A stretch of 64,000 nt of DNA from Artemisia argyi (taxonomy: Eukaryota > Streptophyta > Magnoliopsida > Asterales > Asteraceae), in the NCBI GenBank assembly GCA_030686995.1, contig JARVZY010002402.1:310001-374000 (forward strand). Reading direction: 5' to 3'. A program made the translations under genes and the position numbers. Numbering within the stretch: the stretch's first letter is position 1; each line of letters opens with the position of its first letter. Positions 22,246-33,827 of this stretch are shown here, piece by piece. The notes beneath the pieces are model-generated. The model was not told the DNA's origin. It ran no database searches and saw only the letters and a program-made list of their open reading frames with translations.

Positions 22246-22485
22246 ATTAGGCAATATATCTGTTATATGAACTATAGGGACTGAAAACGTAATTTTTTTT
22301 AGAAAAAACGGCTAGTTTTGAACTATTGGAGGGGTAAAATGCTTTTTTTTTAAACGTGCCTTGCCTTAACTCGGCGTTAATACGCTAACGCCCCATGTTA
22401 ACACGACTTTAACTTCGACACACGGTGTGGTTAACATGGGTTAACGCACGTTAAACCCACCCTTAACGCATTGCTAGTGCTCTTA

Positions 22486-23220
<735 letters not shown>

Positions 23221-23284
<64 letters not shown>
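23221..23284. repeat. (TA)n microsatellite
   Basis: TA array separating the 182-bp MITE from the 6.0-kb long-TIR element. Confidence 0.97.
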
Positions 23285-23288
<4 letters not shown>

Positions 23289-23736
23289 ATGAGATCAAAT
23301 AAAAAGATGATTTTTAGTAAAAAGAATAAGAAGGATTTTAAACCATTGATTTAAAATCGACGGATGAGATTAACTATAATCCTAACTAACTATTAAGGGT
23401 ATAAAAGTAATTTTGCAATCAACTACTATAATTCTAATTAATCAATACAAGAATAAAACTCAGCTTCTACACACAATAAAACCCAGCTACTACACATACG
23501 AACATACAAAAAAAAATACATACCTTGATTATCACTATTATTAATGATAACATGCTGATAAATTCGAAATTAAGTTTAGCATCCATGATTGTGATTGTGC
23601 TAATAACGATTGAAGATATCAATAAAGGTGTTACAACCCCTTATTTGATTGAATATTAGGGAACATATTGAAGATTACAATTCAGTGACAAAGGGGTTAT
23701 ATTTTAACTATCAAAAACAGTGATAATCAAGGTATG

Positions 23737-23785
<49 letters not shown>

Positions 23786-24429
23786 GTTAAAATAGATTTT
23801 GGTTCGACATCAGATAATGCGTTTTTGTTGTAATTTAGTGTTTTTGATAATTAGTTTGTGCTATTATTGTAATTTGATATGTAAATAAGTGTTTTAGTGT
23901 AATTTGCTGCAATTATAGATTTGTGGTGGAATTTACTGCATAGATTAGTGTTATTACAGTATCTAATACATAATTATTGCTATTAGTGTAAATTGATGTA
24001 TAAATTTGTGTTATTGGTGTAATTTGTACATGAATTAGCGTTATTAGTATACTTTATGCAAAAAATTGTATTTGTACTTACAACTAATGCACAAAATACT
24101 GTTATTTGTGCATTTCATAAATAAATTTATGTTATACTGAAATTTGATGCACAAAATAGTGTTATTAGTGCATTAAAGCTGCCATTTTGCCACTACCATT
24201 TGAGTTGTATTCTTTGGAGTCAAGATAAGTTGGTGATAATCTTTGTTGAATATATGTTTGATCAGATTCAATTGACGTTCTAATGCAGACATGGTTTAAA
24301 TGGTCTAAATGGTCTGAATGATATTGAAGTACATTTTTTTTATATATCTTATATACTGATCTGAGGTTACCATGTAGCTCAAGTATTTAACTGTGTTTCT
24401 CTTTCTTTCACAAATTTATTATTTGACAG

Positions 24430-24774
24430 TTCTAGTTCGATGTTCTTAAAGGGCGTTGATTGTTTTTGGTAGATACAAGGGTGATTTTCCTAACACATTG
24501 AAACTTACGGGCATTCGCGCTGATATGACTAACTTTACTACTGATATAGAATTACAACAAGCAAACAACATACCTCTTATTAGGGTACCCTTTTGATGAC
24601 TCTGATATGAAATTAGAAAGATAATTGATAATATGGGTTTATGTAAATTTCAATTATATCGTAGATTCAAAATGTGATTGTGAATCTCGTTTACATGAAA
24701 TGCAGACAGGACCCATGAACCTACGGACAAGTTTAATGATTATGCCTAAAGCCTAAACTTTTATACTTTTTCAG
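24430..24774. other. Unassigned stretch upstream of the STN7 fragment
   Basis: One frame over about 24477-24597 reads Asn-Thr-Leu-Lys-Leu-Thr-Gly-Ile-Arg-Ala-Asp-Met-Thr-Asn-Phe, which looks protein-like, but I do not recognise the family. It does not match the STN7 exon that should precede 24775, so it may come from another source. Confidence 0.25.
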
Positions 24775-25773
24775 ATATGTAGCACCTGAGCAGTATATCA
24801 TGATCACACAAACTCCGTCTGCACCATCAGCTCCTATTGCAGCTGCACTGTCACCCATTCTATGGCAATTGAACCTCCCAGTTCGATTTGACATTTATAG
24901 CACCAGTCTCATTTTACTACAAATGGTATGTAAGCGGAACTATGCCATTTCATCTTAGTCATTTTTACTAAATTTTAGAGCAATAATTTATTATTGATGT
25001 TACTTCTTTACTTTAGGCATTCCCTTCATTCTGGACTGATAGTGGTCTTATACAATTTTACTGTCAACTAAAGAGACGTGATTATGACCTTGTTACGTGG
25101 AGAAAAATTGTTGAGCCCCGTGCAAATGCTGATCTCATTAGAAGGTTTGAATTATTAGACTTATATGGTGGAATCGGATGGGAACTTTTGACTTCTATGG
25201 TGAGATACAAAGCCTGACAAAGAACAAGTGCTAAAGAAGCTTTAGCCCATCCGTATTTTGACAAAGAAGGTCTTCTCGCTATATCAATCATGCAAAATCT
25301 TAGGTTCTAGTTTTTTTCGAGCTACACAACAGGATTACAGTGAAATAGTCCAATGTGTCATTCAACTCATGGCCCGTTCAGGAACAAAGAAAGATGGTGG
25401 GTTCACAGAAGCACAACTTCAAGAACTCAGAGTATGTCATAAGTTTGAACATTTTATAAGCATTAAATTATGACCTGATTTAAGAACTTATCTGGTAATT
25501 TTTAAGCTGGAAAACATTTTTTACTGTTCAGGTAAACAAAAACAGATAAGCACTTTGAAATAAGCAATCCCAAACACCCCCTAACATAAATGTTTTTACA
25601 CTTGTTTGTAGGAAATATGACCACAGAAGAAAACAAATGCACATAGAAATGCTCTTGTGTCGGTCCTTAAGCTCCAAAGAAAGATCTTGAAAACTCTAAA
25701 CGAGAGTAGGGACGAGCTTAACCAACGAAGGAAGAGTATGTGGTGGAGTAAATGGATTCCTAGAGAGGAATGA
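24775..25773 (+). pseudogene. STN7-like: STN7-type chloroplast Ser/Thr kinase, 3' exons, captured and broken
   Basis: Three exon-like blocks with intact GT/AG borders. 24775-24925 encodes [18 protein letters not shown] and the LWQLNLP...FDIYS region. 25017-25431 encodes GGIGWELLTSMVRYKA, AKEALAHPYFDKEGLL and FFRATQQDYSE. 25612-25773 encodes the basic C-terminus ending SKWIPREE and a stop. These match the C-terminal half of the STN7 state-transition kinase, which phosphorylates LHCII in thylakoids. Stops interrupt block 2 (TGA near 25216, TAG near 25313) and block 3 (TGA at its third codon). The kinase N-lobe, catalytic loop and transit peptide are absent. Retained introns mean the capture was at DNA level, not through a retrocopy. 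Confidence 0.8.
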
Positions 25774-26347
25774 GCAAGATCATATGTACATAGTTTAATA
25801 TCACACATTATGTACGCCCATACGATATTTGTAAATTTGTGTAGCCATCATATTTACTTACTAAAGGTGGTGGAATTCAATATTATTTCAATAAGGGGTT
25901 AAATCATATGAAAACAATGCACCTTTATTCTGTTTTCATGCACAAGACCATTTTATTTCAAACAACACATGTTGATCAACAATAGACAATATTTATACCA
26001 AAATCATATGTAAACTGAGGCACATTTTGCCAAATTTTCATGCACAAAACAATTTAATTCTTAAACAACTCATGCCAATCAACTAAAAAAAGTAAATAAG
26101 CAACGCTAATCTCTAAAAGAGTAAATTAAACATATTATATAAATAAATGATCCTAATTCCCAACGTGATATGGCAAACCAAATACAATTCAACTAACGAA
26201 TAACCACATATAAGCATTCCATAAACATATATTTCTAAACAAAATATAAGCATTCCATATACATTTCAATTCTAAACAAAACACAATCAGACTAGGACAT
26301 GTTATTAACACAGTCTTGAATACTCAAAAAATTGTTCTTCAGAAGCT

Positions 26348-26570
26348 TCACTTGAGCACATTAGGTAATTTGCGACATTTCTCCTCTTCATAAATCTTGT
26401 TTTGTTGTTCTTCCCTCTCATTCTTCAATCCATGTTTCCATTTCTGTTGCACGCCATAGATATGTCCATATGACGCAACATTATCACCATGTAGTCTATA
26501 CAATTGTTCGATGTTATCCATCTCATGTCTAATCTTTGACAACCTTTGTTCATAGTTACCTTTATACGTT
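26348..26570 (-). other. Possible coding fragment, unknown
   Basis: A minus-strand frame begins upstream of its Met with Tyr-Lys-Gly-Asn-Tyr-Glu-Gln-Arg-Leu and continues SKIRHEMDNIEQLYRLHGD, charged and helical. It sits inside the 6-kb element and may be another captured fragment. No family recognised. Confidence 0.25.
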
Positions 26571-26629
26571 TCTGGACTGTTAGCTCAACTCACTGATAAC
26601 ACACAAAAAATTATATAATCGCGTTACTA

Positions 26630-28680
26630 AAACCCAATGCATATTTACACTATTTTTAATGCACAAAACCATGTTTTTCAAACATTAGCATCCTTGTTAA
26701 TTAAGTAGGTCACCTTTTAGCTTCCTATGAAAATTAATGTACATTTAAACAAATTTTAATGCACAAAATAGTGTCATTTCAAACAACAAAGTACTGATTT
26801 CCTAAGCATGCCACCTTTATGAAAACGGATGCACATTTAGACCATTTTAATGCACGAAATAGTGTTATTTCACACAATAAAGTGCTGACTACCTAAGCGT
26901 GTCACCTTTACGAACTTCGTATGAAAAAGAATGCAAAATTAGACCATTTTTAACGCACAAAATGGTGTTATTCCAAACAATAGCACACAGATTACCAAAG
27001 CATGTCACTTTTACTAGCATCGTATAAAACTAAGACACATTGTGTGTAGTTAAACGCGAGAGCACACAAATATAGTTGAGGAATACTGCTTCCAGATGCA
27101 ACAGGAACGGTTATTAATAGAAGGTGGGAACCGGTTCTTTAATTTAGTATTGTTATTTTTTGCGTTTCTGAATTGTTGTTGTTGGTCATTCATGCTTAAG
27201 CTTTTTGTTGTCCGGTTGCTAACTACTGCCACTTCCAGGTTTGAAAAGTTCCCTCCCTGCATTTTTCTGCATTAAATCGGAAGAGCTGCTATTTGTCATT
27301 GTCCTGCAAATGACAAAACGTGTCATACCAATGAAACGAAGGATATGGTTTAGTATATACTAAAATACGAGTCCAGTTCAAGGTATGATTATGGGCCGAA
27401 CTGGCTTATTTCCCAATTCCACACCCATATCACCAACCAAAAGTTACCGGTTGCAAAAAACTAATGCACGTTTAGGCCATTTTTAATGCACGAAGTAGTG
27501 TTATTCTACATACCACACGATTACCAAAACGTATTCCACTTTTACTAACTCCTTACACAAATTAATGCACATTTAGCCCATTTTTTAATGTGCAAAACAA
27601 TGTTATTCCACATAGCTCACGATTATCCAAACTTATCACACATTTACTAACTGTCTACAAAAATCAGTGCACATTTAGCTTATTTTTAATGCACAAAGCA
27701 ATGTTATTCCACATAACACACTATTACCAAAACGTATTGCACTTTTACTAAATCCCTAAAAAAATTGATGCACATTTAGCCCATTTTTTAATGTGCAAAA
27801 CAATGTTATTCCATGTAGTTCACGATTATCCAAATTTATCGCACATTTATTAATTGCTTACAAAAGTTAATGCATATTTAGCCTATTTTTAAATTCATTA
27901 AGCAGCGTCATTTCACATAACACACGATTACCCAAACGTACTGCACTTTTACTAACTTCCTACAAAAATTAATGCACATTTAGTCCATTTTTTAATATGA
28001 GTTCAGTTTAAGGTATGGTTCCGGGCCGAACTGGCTTATTTCACAGTTACACACCCATATCACCAACCAAAAGTTACCAGTTACAAAAAACCAATGCACA
28101 TTTAGGCCATTTTTAATGCATAAAGCACTGTTATTCTACATAACACATGATTACCAAAACGTATTCCACTTTTACTAACTCCCTACACAAATTAATGCAC
28201 ATTTAGCCCATTTTTTAATGTGCAAAACAGCGTTATTCAACATAGCTCAGATTATCCAAGCTTATCACACATTTACTAACTGCCTACAAAAATCAATGCA
28301 CATTTAGCTTATTTTTAATGCACAAAGCAATGTTATTCCACATAACACACTATTACCAAAACGTATTGCACTTTTACTAACTCCATACAAAAATTGATGC
28401 ACATTTAGCCCATTTTTTAATGTGCAAAATAATGTTATCCCACGCAGCTCACTATTATCCAAATTTATCGCACGTTTATTAACTACTTACAAAAATCATT
28501 GCACATTTAGCCTATTTTTTAATTCATAAAGCAGTGACATTTCACATAACACATGATTACCCAAACGTATTGCACTTTTACTAACTTCTTACAAAAATTC
28601 ATGCACATTTAGCCCATTTTTAATACACAAAACAGTGATATTTTACATCACTCACAATTACCCAAACATATCATATTTTT
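26630..28680. repeat. ~101-bp satellite array with a 630-bp higher-order duplication
   Basis: A unit of about 101-102 bp recurs roughly twenty times, imperfectly; successive starts such as 27463, 27564 and 27666 show the period. Each unit contains aatgcacatttagcccattt, atgcacaaa and gttattccacata. A block beginning gagtccagttcaaggtatg at 27369 recurs at 27999, a 630-bp tandem duplication of about six units plus an unrelated segment (gggccgaactggctta). Confidence 0.9.
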
Positions 28681-29280
28681 CACAGCAATCTGAAAATTGA
28701 TGCACATAGATTCATTATTATGCACAAAGTATGTAAACTTAGATTTGATGAACACTTTAATCTGAATATCTATTAACAAAACAATTTTAGGTGAGTAAAA
28801 TCATTACGTATGGGATTTGAAGTTATTTTGGACAAATATTGTTGATCTTCATCCCCCATCATCGCATATATTTTGTTGCCACTTAACACCATTTTTGTCC
28901 GTAAAATCACTGATCGCATATCCGATTGTCATTTAATCATTGTTCACATCTTGAAGTTACGAATTTTTGATGTATTTCTGGATGAATATTGTTTAGATCT
29001 GGGTTTTCATGGATGATTTGTTGAAGATTTGATGAACTTTTTAAGGATTAATAGTGAGATGAGAGTGATTTTTTAGAGAGAGAAAGTAGTTAAGGAGGTG
29101 AGGATTAATCTGTTATGATTGTAACAAAGAGTGTGTGTTTATGTATTTGATGAAAAGACCTTTTGGCCCTTCCAGTGTTATTTAAGATTATAGTTTAATC
29201 TTATCCATTGATTTTTAAATCAATGGTCAATAATCCTTCTTATTCTTTTTATCAAAAATACTCTTTTTATTTTAACTCAC

Positions 29281-29284
<4 letters not shown>

Positions 29285-29349
<65 letters not shown>
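29285..29349. repeat. (TA)n microsatellite
   Basis: TA array bordering the right end of the 6.0-kb element. Confidence 0.97.
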
Positions 29350-29351
<2 letters not shown>

Positions 29352-29354
29352 GCA

Positions 29355-29679
29355 TCTTTATTTTCAGAACCCTGTTAAGTGCGGAAACTGCGAGAACTAC
29401 AATTTTGCATTAGAAAACATGCATGTTCATATAAACCATGTATGTTTTCTTACATACACCTTAATACACATGATTGCGTAACATACATGTTCATATAAAA
29501 CCCTGTTAAGTGCAACATATCAATGCAAAATGGTTTTATATGAACATGTATGTTACGCAGGTATGTGTATTAAGGTGTATGTAAGAAAACATACATGTTT
29601 TATATGAACATGCATGTTTTCTAATGCAAAATTGGATTCTTGCAGTTCCCGCACTTAACAGGGTTCTGAAAATAAAGCC
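29355..29679. mobile_element. Foldback MITE, arms ~150 bp
   Basis: The left arm starts ctttattttcagaaccctg and the right arm is nearly its full reverse complement, ending cagggttctgaaaataaag. Only about 25 bp separate the arms. Shared phrases include gttaagtgcgg and ttcatataaaaccat. The small minus-strand frame at 29536-29727 is a by-product of the arm. Confidence 0.85.
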
Positions 29680-29977
29680 CCATGATTTATTCACATTGTA
29701 CAACCAATTAAAAAACATATCTACCAAATTAAATACAACCAGTTAAAACACAAACCGGGTTGACCCGGGACGTTTCAAACCTGGCGGATTGACCCGGTTT
29801 AATTTGACCCGTTTTCGACCCAACCTAGCAAGTTGACCCGGTTTAAATCGACCTGTTTTTCGACCGGAACGGTTCAACCGGTTGAACCACCCGGGTCGAA
29901 CCGGGTTTCAAAGCATTATTTTTCGTTTATAACCTGTAAACTTTTTTTTATCAATAAACTATTTGTCACTATAAAAT
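29680..29977. repeat. Dispersed GACCCGGTT-rich repeat
   Basis: Rich in gacccggtttaa, gaccggaacggttcaaccgg and related phrases. Part of it (about 29755-29925) recurs in reverse orientation at about 56370-56510. It adjoins a Helitron 3' end. Confidence 0.6.
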
Positions 29978-30006
29978 CCCGTTGCTATGCACGGGTACTC
30001 GTCTAG
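29978..30006 (+). mobile_element. Helitron 3' terminus, plus orientation
   Basis: A hairpin with stem CCCGT/ACGGG (29978-29995) is followed by tactcgt and CTAG (30003-30006), then T. This is the 3' signature of Helitrons. The body would lie to the left; its 5' end (TC) was not located and no Rep/helicase gene is seen, so it is a non-autonomous or truncated copy. Confidence 0.65.
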
Positions 30007-30134
30007 TATATCTAAAGTGCAAATATTAAATACGTAATGTAAATATTTTTAAGGGGCGTTTGGTTGTGGTAAATTGAAGGCAATTGATGCAATTTGAAAT
30101 TAAAATTGCTCAAATAGCCTTGTTTAGTTAATAA

Positions 30135-30164
30135 CTAGTTCTAATACCCGTGCACGCATGGGTT
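30135..30164 (-). mobile_element. Helitron 3' terminus, minus orientation
   Basis: Read on the minus strand, a hairpin ACCCATGC/GCACGGGT is followed by attagaaCTAG. The element body would extend to the right from 30135; its other end was not found. Confidence 0.55.
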
Positions 30165-31695
30165 TTTTCCAGAAAAATTTAATTATATAGTATTATCGTT
30201 TAAAAACATAAAATCTTATGTATATTTTAAAAAGTTAGAGTATCAACATGTGCGAAAGTAAGAAAAATAATTGCCCCAATATTTCAAACCAAGATAGCCT
30301 TTCCTTATTCAAACCAAGTGATTAGGGTAAAATAAAACAAAAGTTGCCCCAATATTTCACTGCATTAAACTTGCTTCGATTAATGTATCGCGTCAAATAT
30401 TCTTAGAAAAAGGTATGTATAAACGCAGGTTATGAAATATAACATGATTCATACATATAATAAAGCTTTCATACATTTGAATAAGTAGTCGTACAAAATT
30501 TTTTACAATGAATGCAACTTCGGACGAATGGCATGTACCAATAATTATTTTTAGAATAAAATTTACCTATATACCACGAGAGCGGGTATTAAAATGTACC
30601 AATACATAGATTTCCTTGGCCTTATTAAATACCTGCAAAGGAAAGAAACAAAATAAGACAATTATAATATTTCATCTACATGTACTGCAAGATATTATTA
30701 GAAGTAATATAATGGATCAAATTTTGAGTTTAGCTAAAAGCAACATGGGTCAAAAAGACCTCTATCCATCAAATAAGCAAACAATAATAAGTAACGTATA
30801 CCAACCTAGACTTTGTAACACATGTGAAATCCTATGCTATAAAATCTCCATGGCCGGCCGTATACGCAACATCACCTACTATGTTGTGTCATTTCGTATC
30901 TTGAACCATGTAAAGATCCAGCAAAGTAATGGAGTTCAAAATTAAAATTCAATTCAATCTAACCCATAATTGCCTGAATGAACAAAAGTTGTGTCATTTC
31001 GTATCTTGAACCATGTAAAGATCCAGCAAAGTAATGGAGTTCAAAATTAAAATTCAATTCAAGTAGTTATATAGAATACTAAGCAGCATCACCTACTATG
31101 TTGATCGTTATAGTGTAATAAACAGCCCAAAATTCTAAGTTCAATTTGAACTCCGAGTCTTTGACCATTTTAGCTTATAACAAAAAAAAAAAAAAAATAA
31201 CCTAAATTATCTAACACATGACCATGATAGTTTAAAACAATAACCTTTTGATTAGATGCACTCCTTTTTTTTCCTTACCATTCCATGACAACTTAAAAGA
31301 AGAATAAATAAGCCTTGTTAATTGTAAGTCACTTTAATATATATGAGCAATAGCAAGCAGGGTGTGGATATTTATGAAGTTAATCTCTTGTTACTTGATA
31401 AACACTTACTGATTTAGTGCATAGCTAAATATTGATTGTTCACTTAACAAACTAACCAACCTGTCGTAAATCAATGTAATCAAATTTAAGCATTGTACTA
31501 CGTATATGATAAAAACTAATCTATAGTTGGCAGGTAAAGTTTTTGATAGATATTATGTGGATGGAACATTGGAGAAAGTTCGTTGCTATTTTATGCCCTA
31601 AACCTGATATTATGTTGATCTAGGTCCAGAAAGTAATTGCTATTTTAGGCTATTAAATATGTGCTTGGCATGACAAAGATACATGTGTAGACATT
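30165..31695. other. Non-coding region with a 76-bp duplication
   Basis: No gene; the plus-strand frame at 30616-30945 has no protein-like composition. A 76-bp segment starting ttgtgtcatttcgtatcttg occurs near 30883 and again near 30989, nested between two copies of catcacctactatgttg (near 30873 and 31088). Confidence 0.6.
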
Positions 31696-31875
31696 TATTT
31701 ATTATTATTATTATTTTTTTTTGGGAACGGCAACTATTTATCTCACACAATATACACCGCAATCTATCTCACACGTCCTAGGCAAGACTTTAACCCACAT
31801 TCATTTGGTTGGGGAGCTTCTCACACATCATGGGGTGCCTTTGGGACACAAGCCCTTTAGCTTATCACATGACTA
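31696..31875 (-). mobile_element. SINE candidate
   Basis: On the minus strand the sequence carries a B-box-like gggttaaagtcttgcctagg, then gtgtgagataga and the tail gttgccgttcccaaaaaaa followed by aataataataa. This layout (tRNA-like promoter, A-rich or ATT-rich tail) fits plant SINEs. The A box is weak and no target duplication was fixed. Confidence 0.45.
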
Positions 31876-32971
31876 AAGTTACATAACTTACAAAAATTAC
31901 CTTGGTATGTTCTTTGTGGCAAGAAAAGTTAAGGATCTCCTTACTATGATGATTGATGACCAATGCATGAGAGTTAACAAAAGGTTCATTCCGACCCTAA
32001 AATGATATACCAAATTCTTAGTCAAGTATACTTGGTAACAACCGCTTCTGATGCAAGAAGGTCAATAGTTTTCAAGTTATTAAGGATCTGTATACAACTA
32101 TAACGCAAACATAATGCCAACATAGGCAAGTTGTATCAGGGGTCAGAACACAAATTTTTAGTAAATGTCAATATGGGTTGCTTCATGTTGACCTACAAAC
32201 ATTTTGGTGGTATATATATAAACCATTTGATTTTCTGTTAGGTAAATTTATATATTTGACCCATTTAACATATCTAAGATAAATAAAAGATAACACAAAT
32301 CAACCCACTTAAAAGTAAATGTGCCATTATTTGAACCTCTACACACAGTCACACACACTAATACAGATATAGACTTTTGCCCTATCACCACAAGTATCTA
32401 AATATAAGATAGTTCATTTCATAACTAAACATTATACACACTAAGCTCATAGATTCATATACCTTAGCTACCCCAAATTTTCAATCACATGATCAACTAA
32501 ACATCAAGTTAAACTTCATTAATAATTGATTACTACACAATTATACTAAATCCAATTTCATCAGAGGATGTGAGATTTAACCTATAGTTAAAGATTAGTA
32601 GTGATAATGGATATTAATCAAAGTAAGAATTACCTCTTTTGTAATCACGAAATCTTCGTTTTTTTGTCATTATCATATTTCTACTGCACCTTTTGAGTAA
32701 TCAACTTTATATAAAGTAAAAATGTGATTTTTGTATTTAGGATGGATATGGCTGAGAAGATCTTCATGAGACTGAGAACATTTCTTCCCTTGAAGTCTAC
32801 ATCTACCAAGAATATTAATGGCCCTAGAGGTCAATCCTACACGACCCGTAACCGTAATCCCAACTTTAACAATCTGCTTTTAGTGACATTGGAGATATTA
32901 AACCTCCAGATTTCTAAGATAAAGTTAATATATACTTAAATATTGAAGTTGTCATAAACTATGTGGGTTTA
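31876..32971. other. Non-coding region, possible short exon
   Basis: A plus-strand frame at 32724-32939 begins MDMAEKIFMRLRTFLP after an AG acceptor-like site. It could be an exon of an unknown gene or chance; I recognise no family. Otherwise nothing seen. Confidence 0.25.
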
Positions 32972-33163
32972 GGGGTGTTTGGATTAGCTTATCTTATGAG
33001 GTTCTTTGGTTTTTAAAAAGAAGCTTAAGTTGTAATTATGTACTAAGATAATCCATAAGCTCAAGCCGACAAACATATAAGCCGGAAAAAGTGGGCTTAT
33101 GAGCTTTTTCTAAATGTTAATAAGCCCATAACCCCAGAATATTAGCTGATCCAAAAACACCCC
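32972..33163. mobile_element. MITE with GGGGTGTTTGG-type ends, ~190 bp
   Basis: The left end GGGGTGTTTGGATTAGCTTA and the right end (reverse complement) GGGGTGTTTTTGGATCAGCT are imperfect inverted repeats, with internal complementary phrases around ataagcc / ggcttat. No convincing target duplication was found, so the superfamily is open. Confidence 0.6.
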
Positions 33164-33261
33164 AAAAGGAGCAACTACATTTGATCTCACTCAAGTTGCA
33201 ATGTTGCTTTGAGTCAAGAATTACCCTCCTGTTTCTTGTATTGATAGATGTACTCATATAG

Positions 33262-33738
33262 TGATGGATCTATACACCTTGAACTTGTGTTAGATTGATA
33301 CTTTGAATTATATCACTAAGTATGCGGAATCTACTTAGTAACACTTAGAAGTTTGATTGTGAGTAAGACAGTTGTATATAAACAATGTATGTAAACAAAC
33401 TATTAGCTCCAATATTATTAATGATAATAATACGAGTGATCTTGATATCACTAGGGTTACACCTTGAAGCTCTAGGAAAACGTATATATAAACTTATAAC
33501 CTAGGATCTCCTTTTATAGCACAAGGAGTCCTCTTCTACAAGATAAGCATAAAGCTAATAGAATAAGATATACACAAGATCTATTCTATATTTATCTAGA
33601 CGTGTTTCCTAACAGTTATCTAATAAGCAGTGGTAATATATTGTTCTTGCAGTGGTAATGAGTTTCCACTGCAAGTACAATCTTCTGCAGTTGTAACTTC
33701 TTCTTTAGCCGTGGTAACTGTTAGTATAATTCCCAACA
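33262..33738 (-). repeat. Copia 3' LTR, 477 bp
   Basis: Plus strand tgatggatctatacacctt ... ttcccaaca; minus strand TGTTGGGAAT...CA. It contains two GCAGTGGTAA motifs 21 bp apart (33628, 33649) and two variants, also 21 bp apart (33688, 33709). Confidence 0.95.
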
Positions 33739-33752
33739 ATCCTCCCCTAACT
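33739..33752 (-). other. Polypurine tract
   Basis: The minus strand reads TTAGGGGAGGAT directly before the 3' LTR, the expected place and composition for plus-strand DNA priming. Confidence 0.7.
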
Positions 33753-33827
33753 TATGATTAATACATAAATCAATAAGTTTCTTCAAGTAATCAATAAACA
33801 TGAGGATATGGGAATTCTTCCAAACAC

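Larger units (their letters stand above)
13673..22482 (-). mobile_element. PIF/Harbinger transposase element, split by nested insertions
   Basis: The left end GAGCACTAGCAATCG and the right end (reverse complement) GAGCACTAGCAATGCG lie 8.8 kb apart, each flanked by tta (13670-13672 and 22483-22485). Between them are the transposase gene (13966-15375), a Mutator-type MITE (14036-14207) and a copia remnant (about 15517-22245). Subtracting the insertions leaves about 1.9-2.1 kb, normal for a Harbinger element. The right 237 bp (22246-22482) carry the same GTTAAC-rich subterminal motifs as the element at 9241. Confidence 0.85.
23285..29284. mobile_element. 6.0-kb long-TIR element between TA arrays, with captured host DNA
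   Basis: Both ends carry the same ~117-bp sequence in opposite orientation at roughly 80% identity: AGGGATGAGATCAAATAAAA on the left and AGGGGTGAGTTAAAATAAAA on the reverse-complemented right, sharing aaaaagaataagaaggat and accattgatttaaaa further in. Pure TA arrays lie outside both ends. Inside are a poly-T tract (about 23739-23783), subterminal repeats with gcacaaaatagtgttatt, an STN7-like gene fragment (24775-25773) and a satellite array (about 26630-28680). No transposase domain is recognisable. Confidence 0.75.

Noticed and set aside
27050..27262. 70-codon minus-strand ORF in the satellite region
   Set aside because: Poly-Gln/Asn stretch from a GTT microsatellite, no recognisable family.
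30616..30945. 109-codon plus-strand ORF
   Set aside because: No domain, unusual composition, overlaps a duplicated non-coding segment, no promoter or splice evidence.
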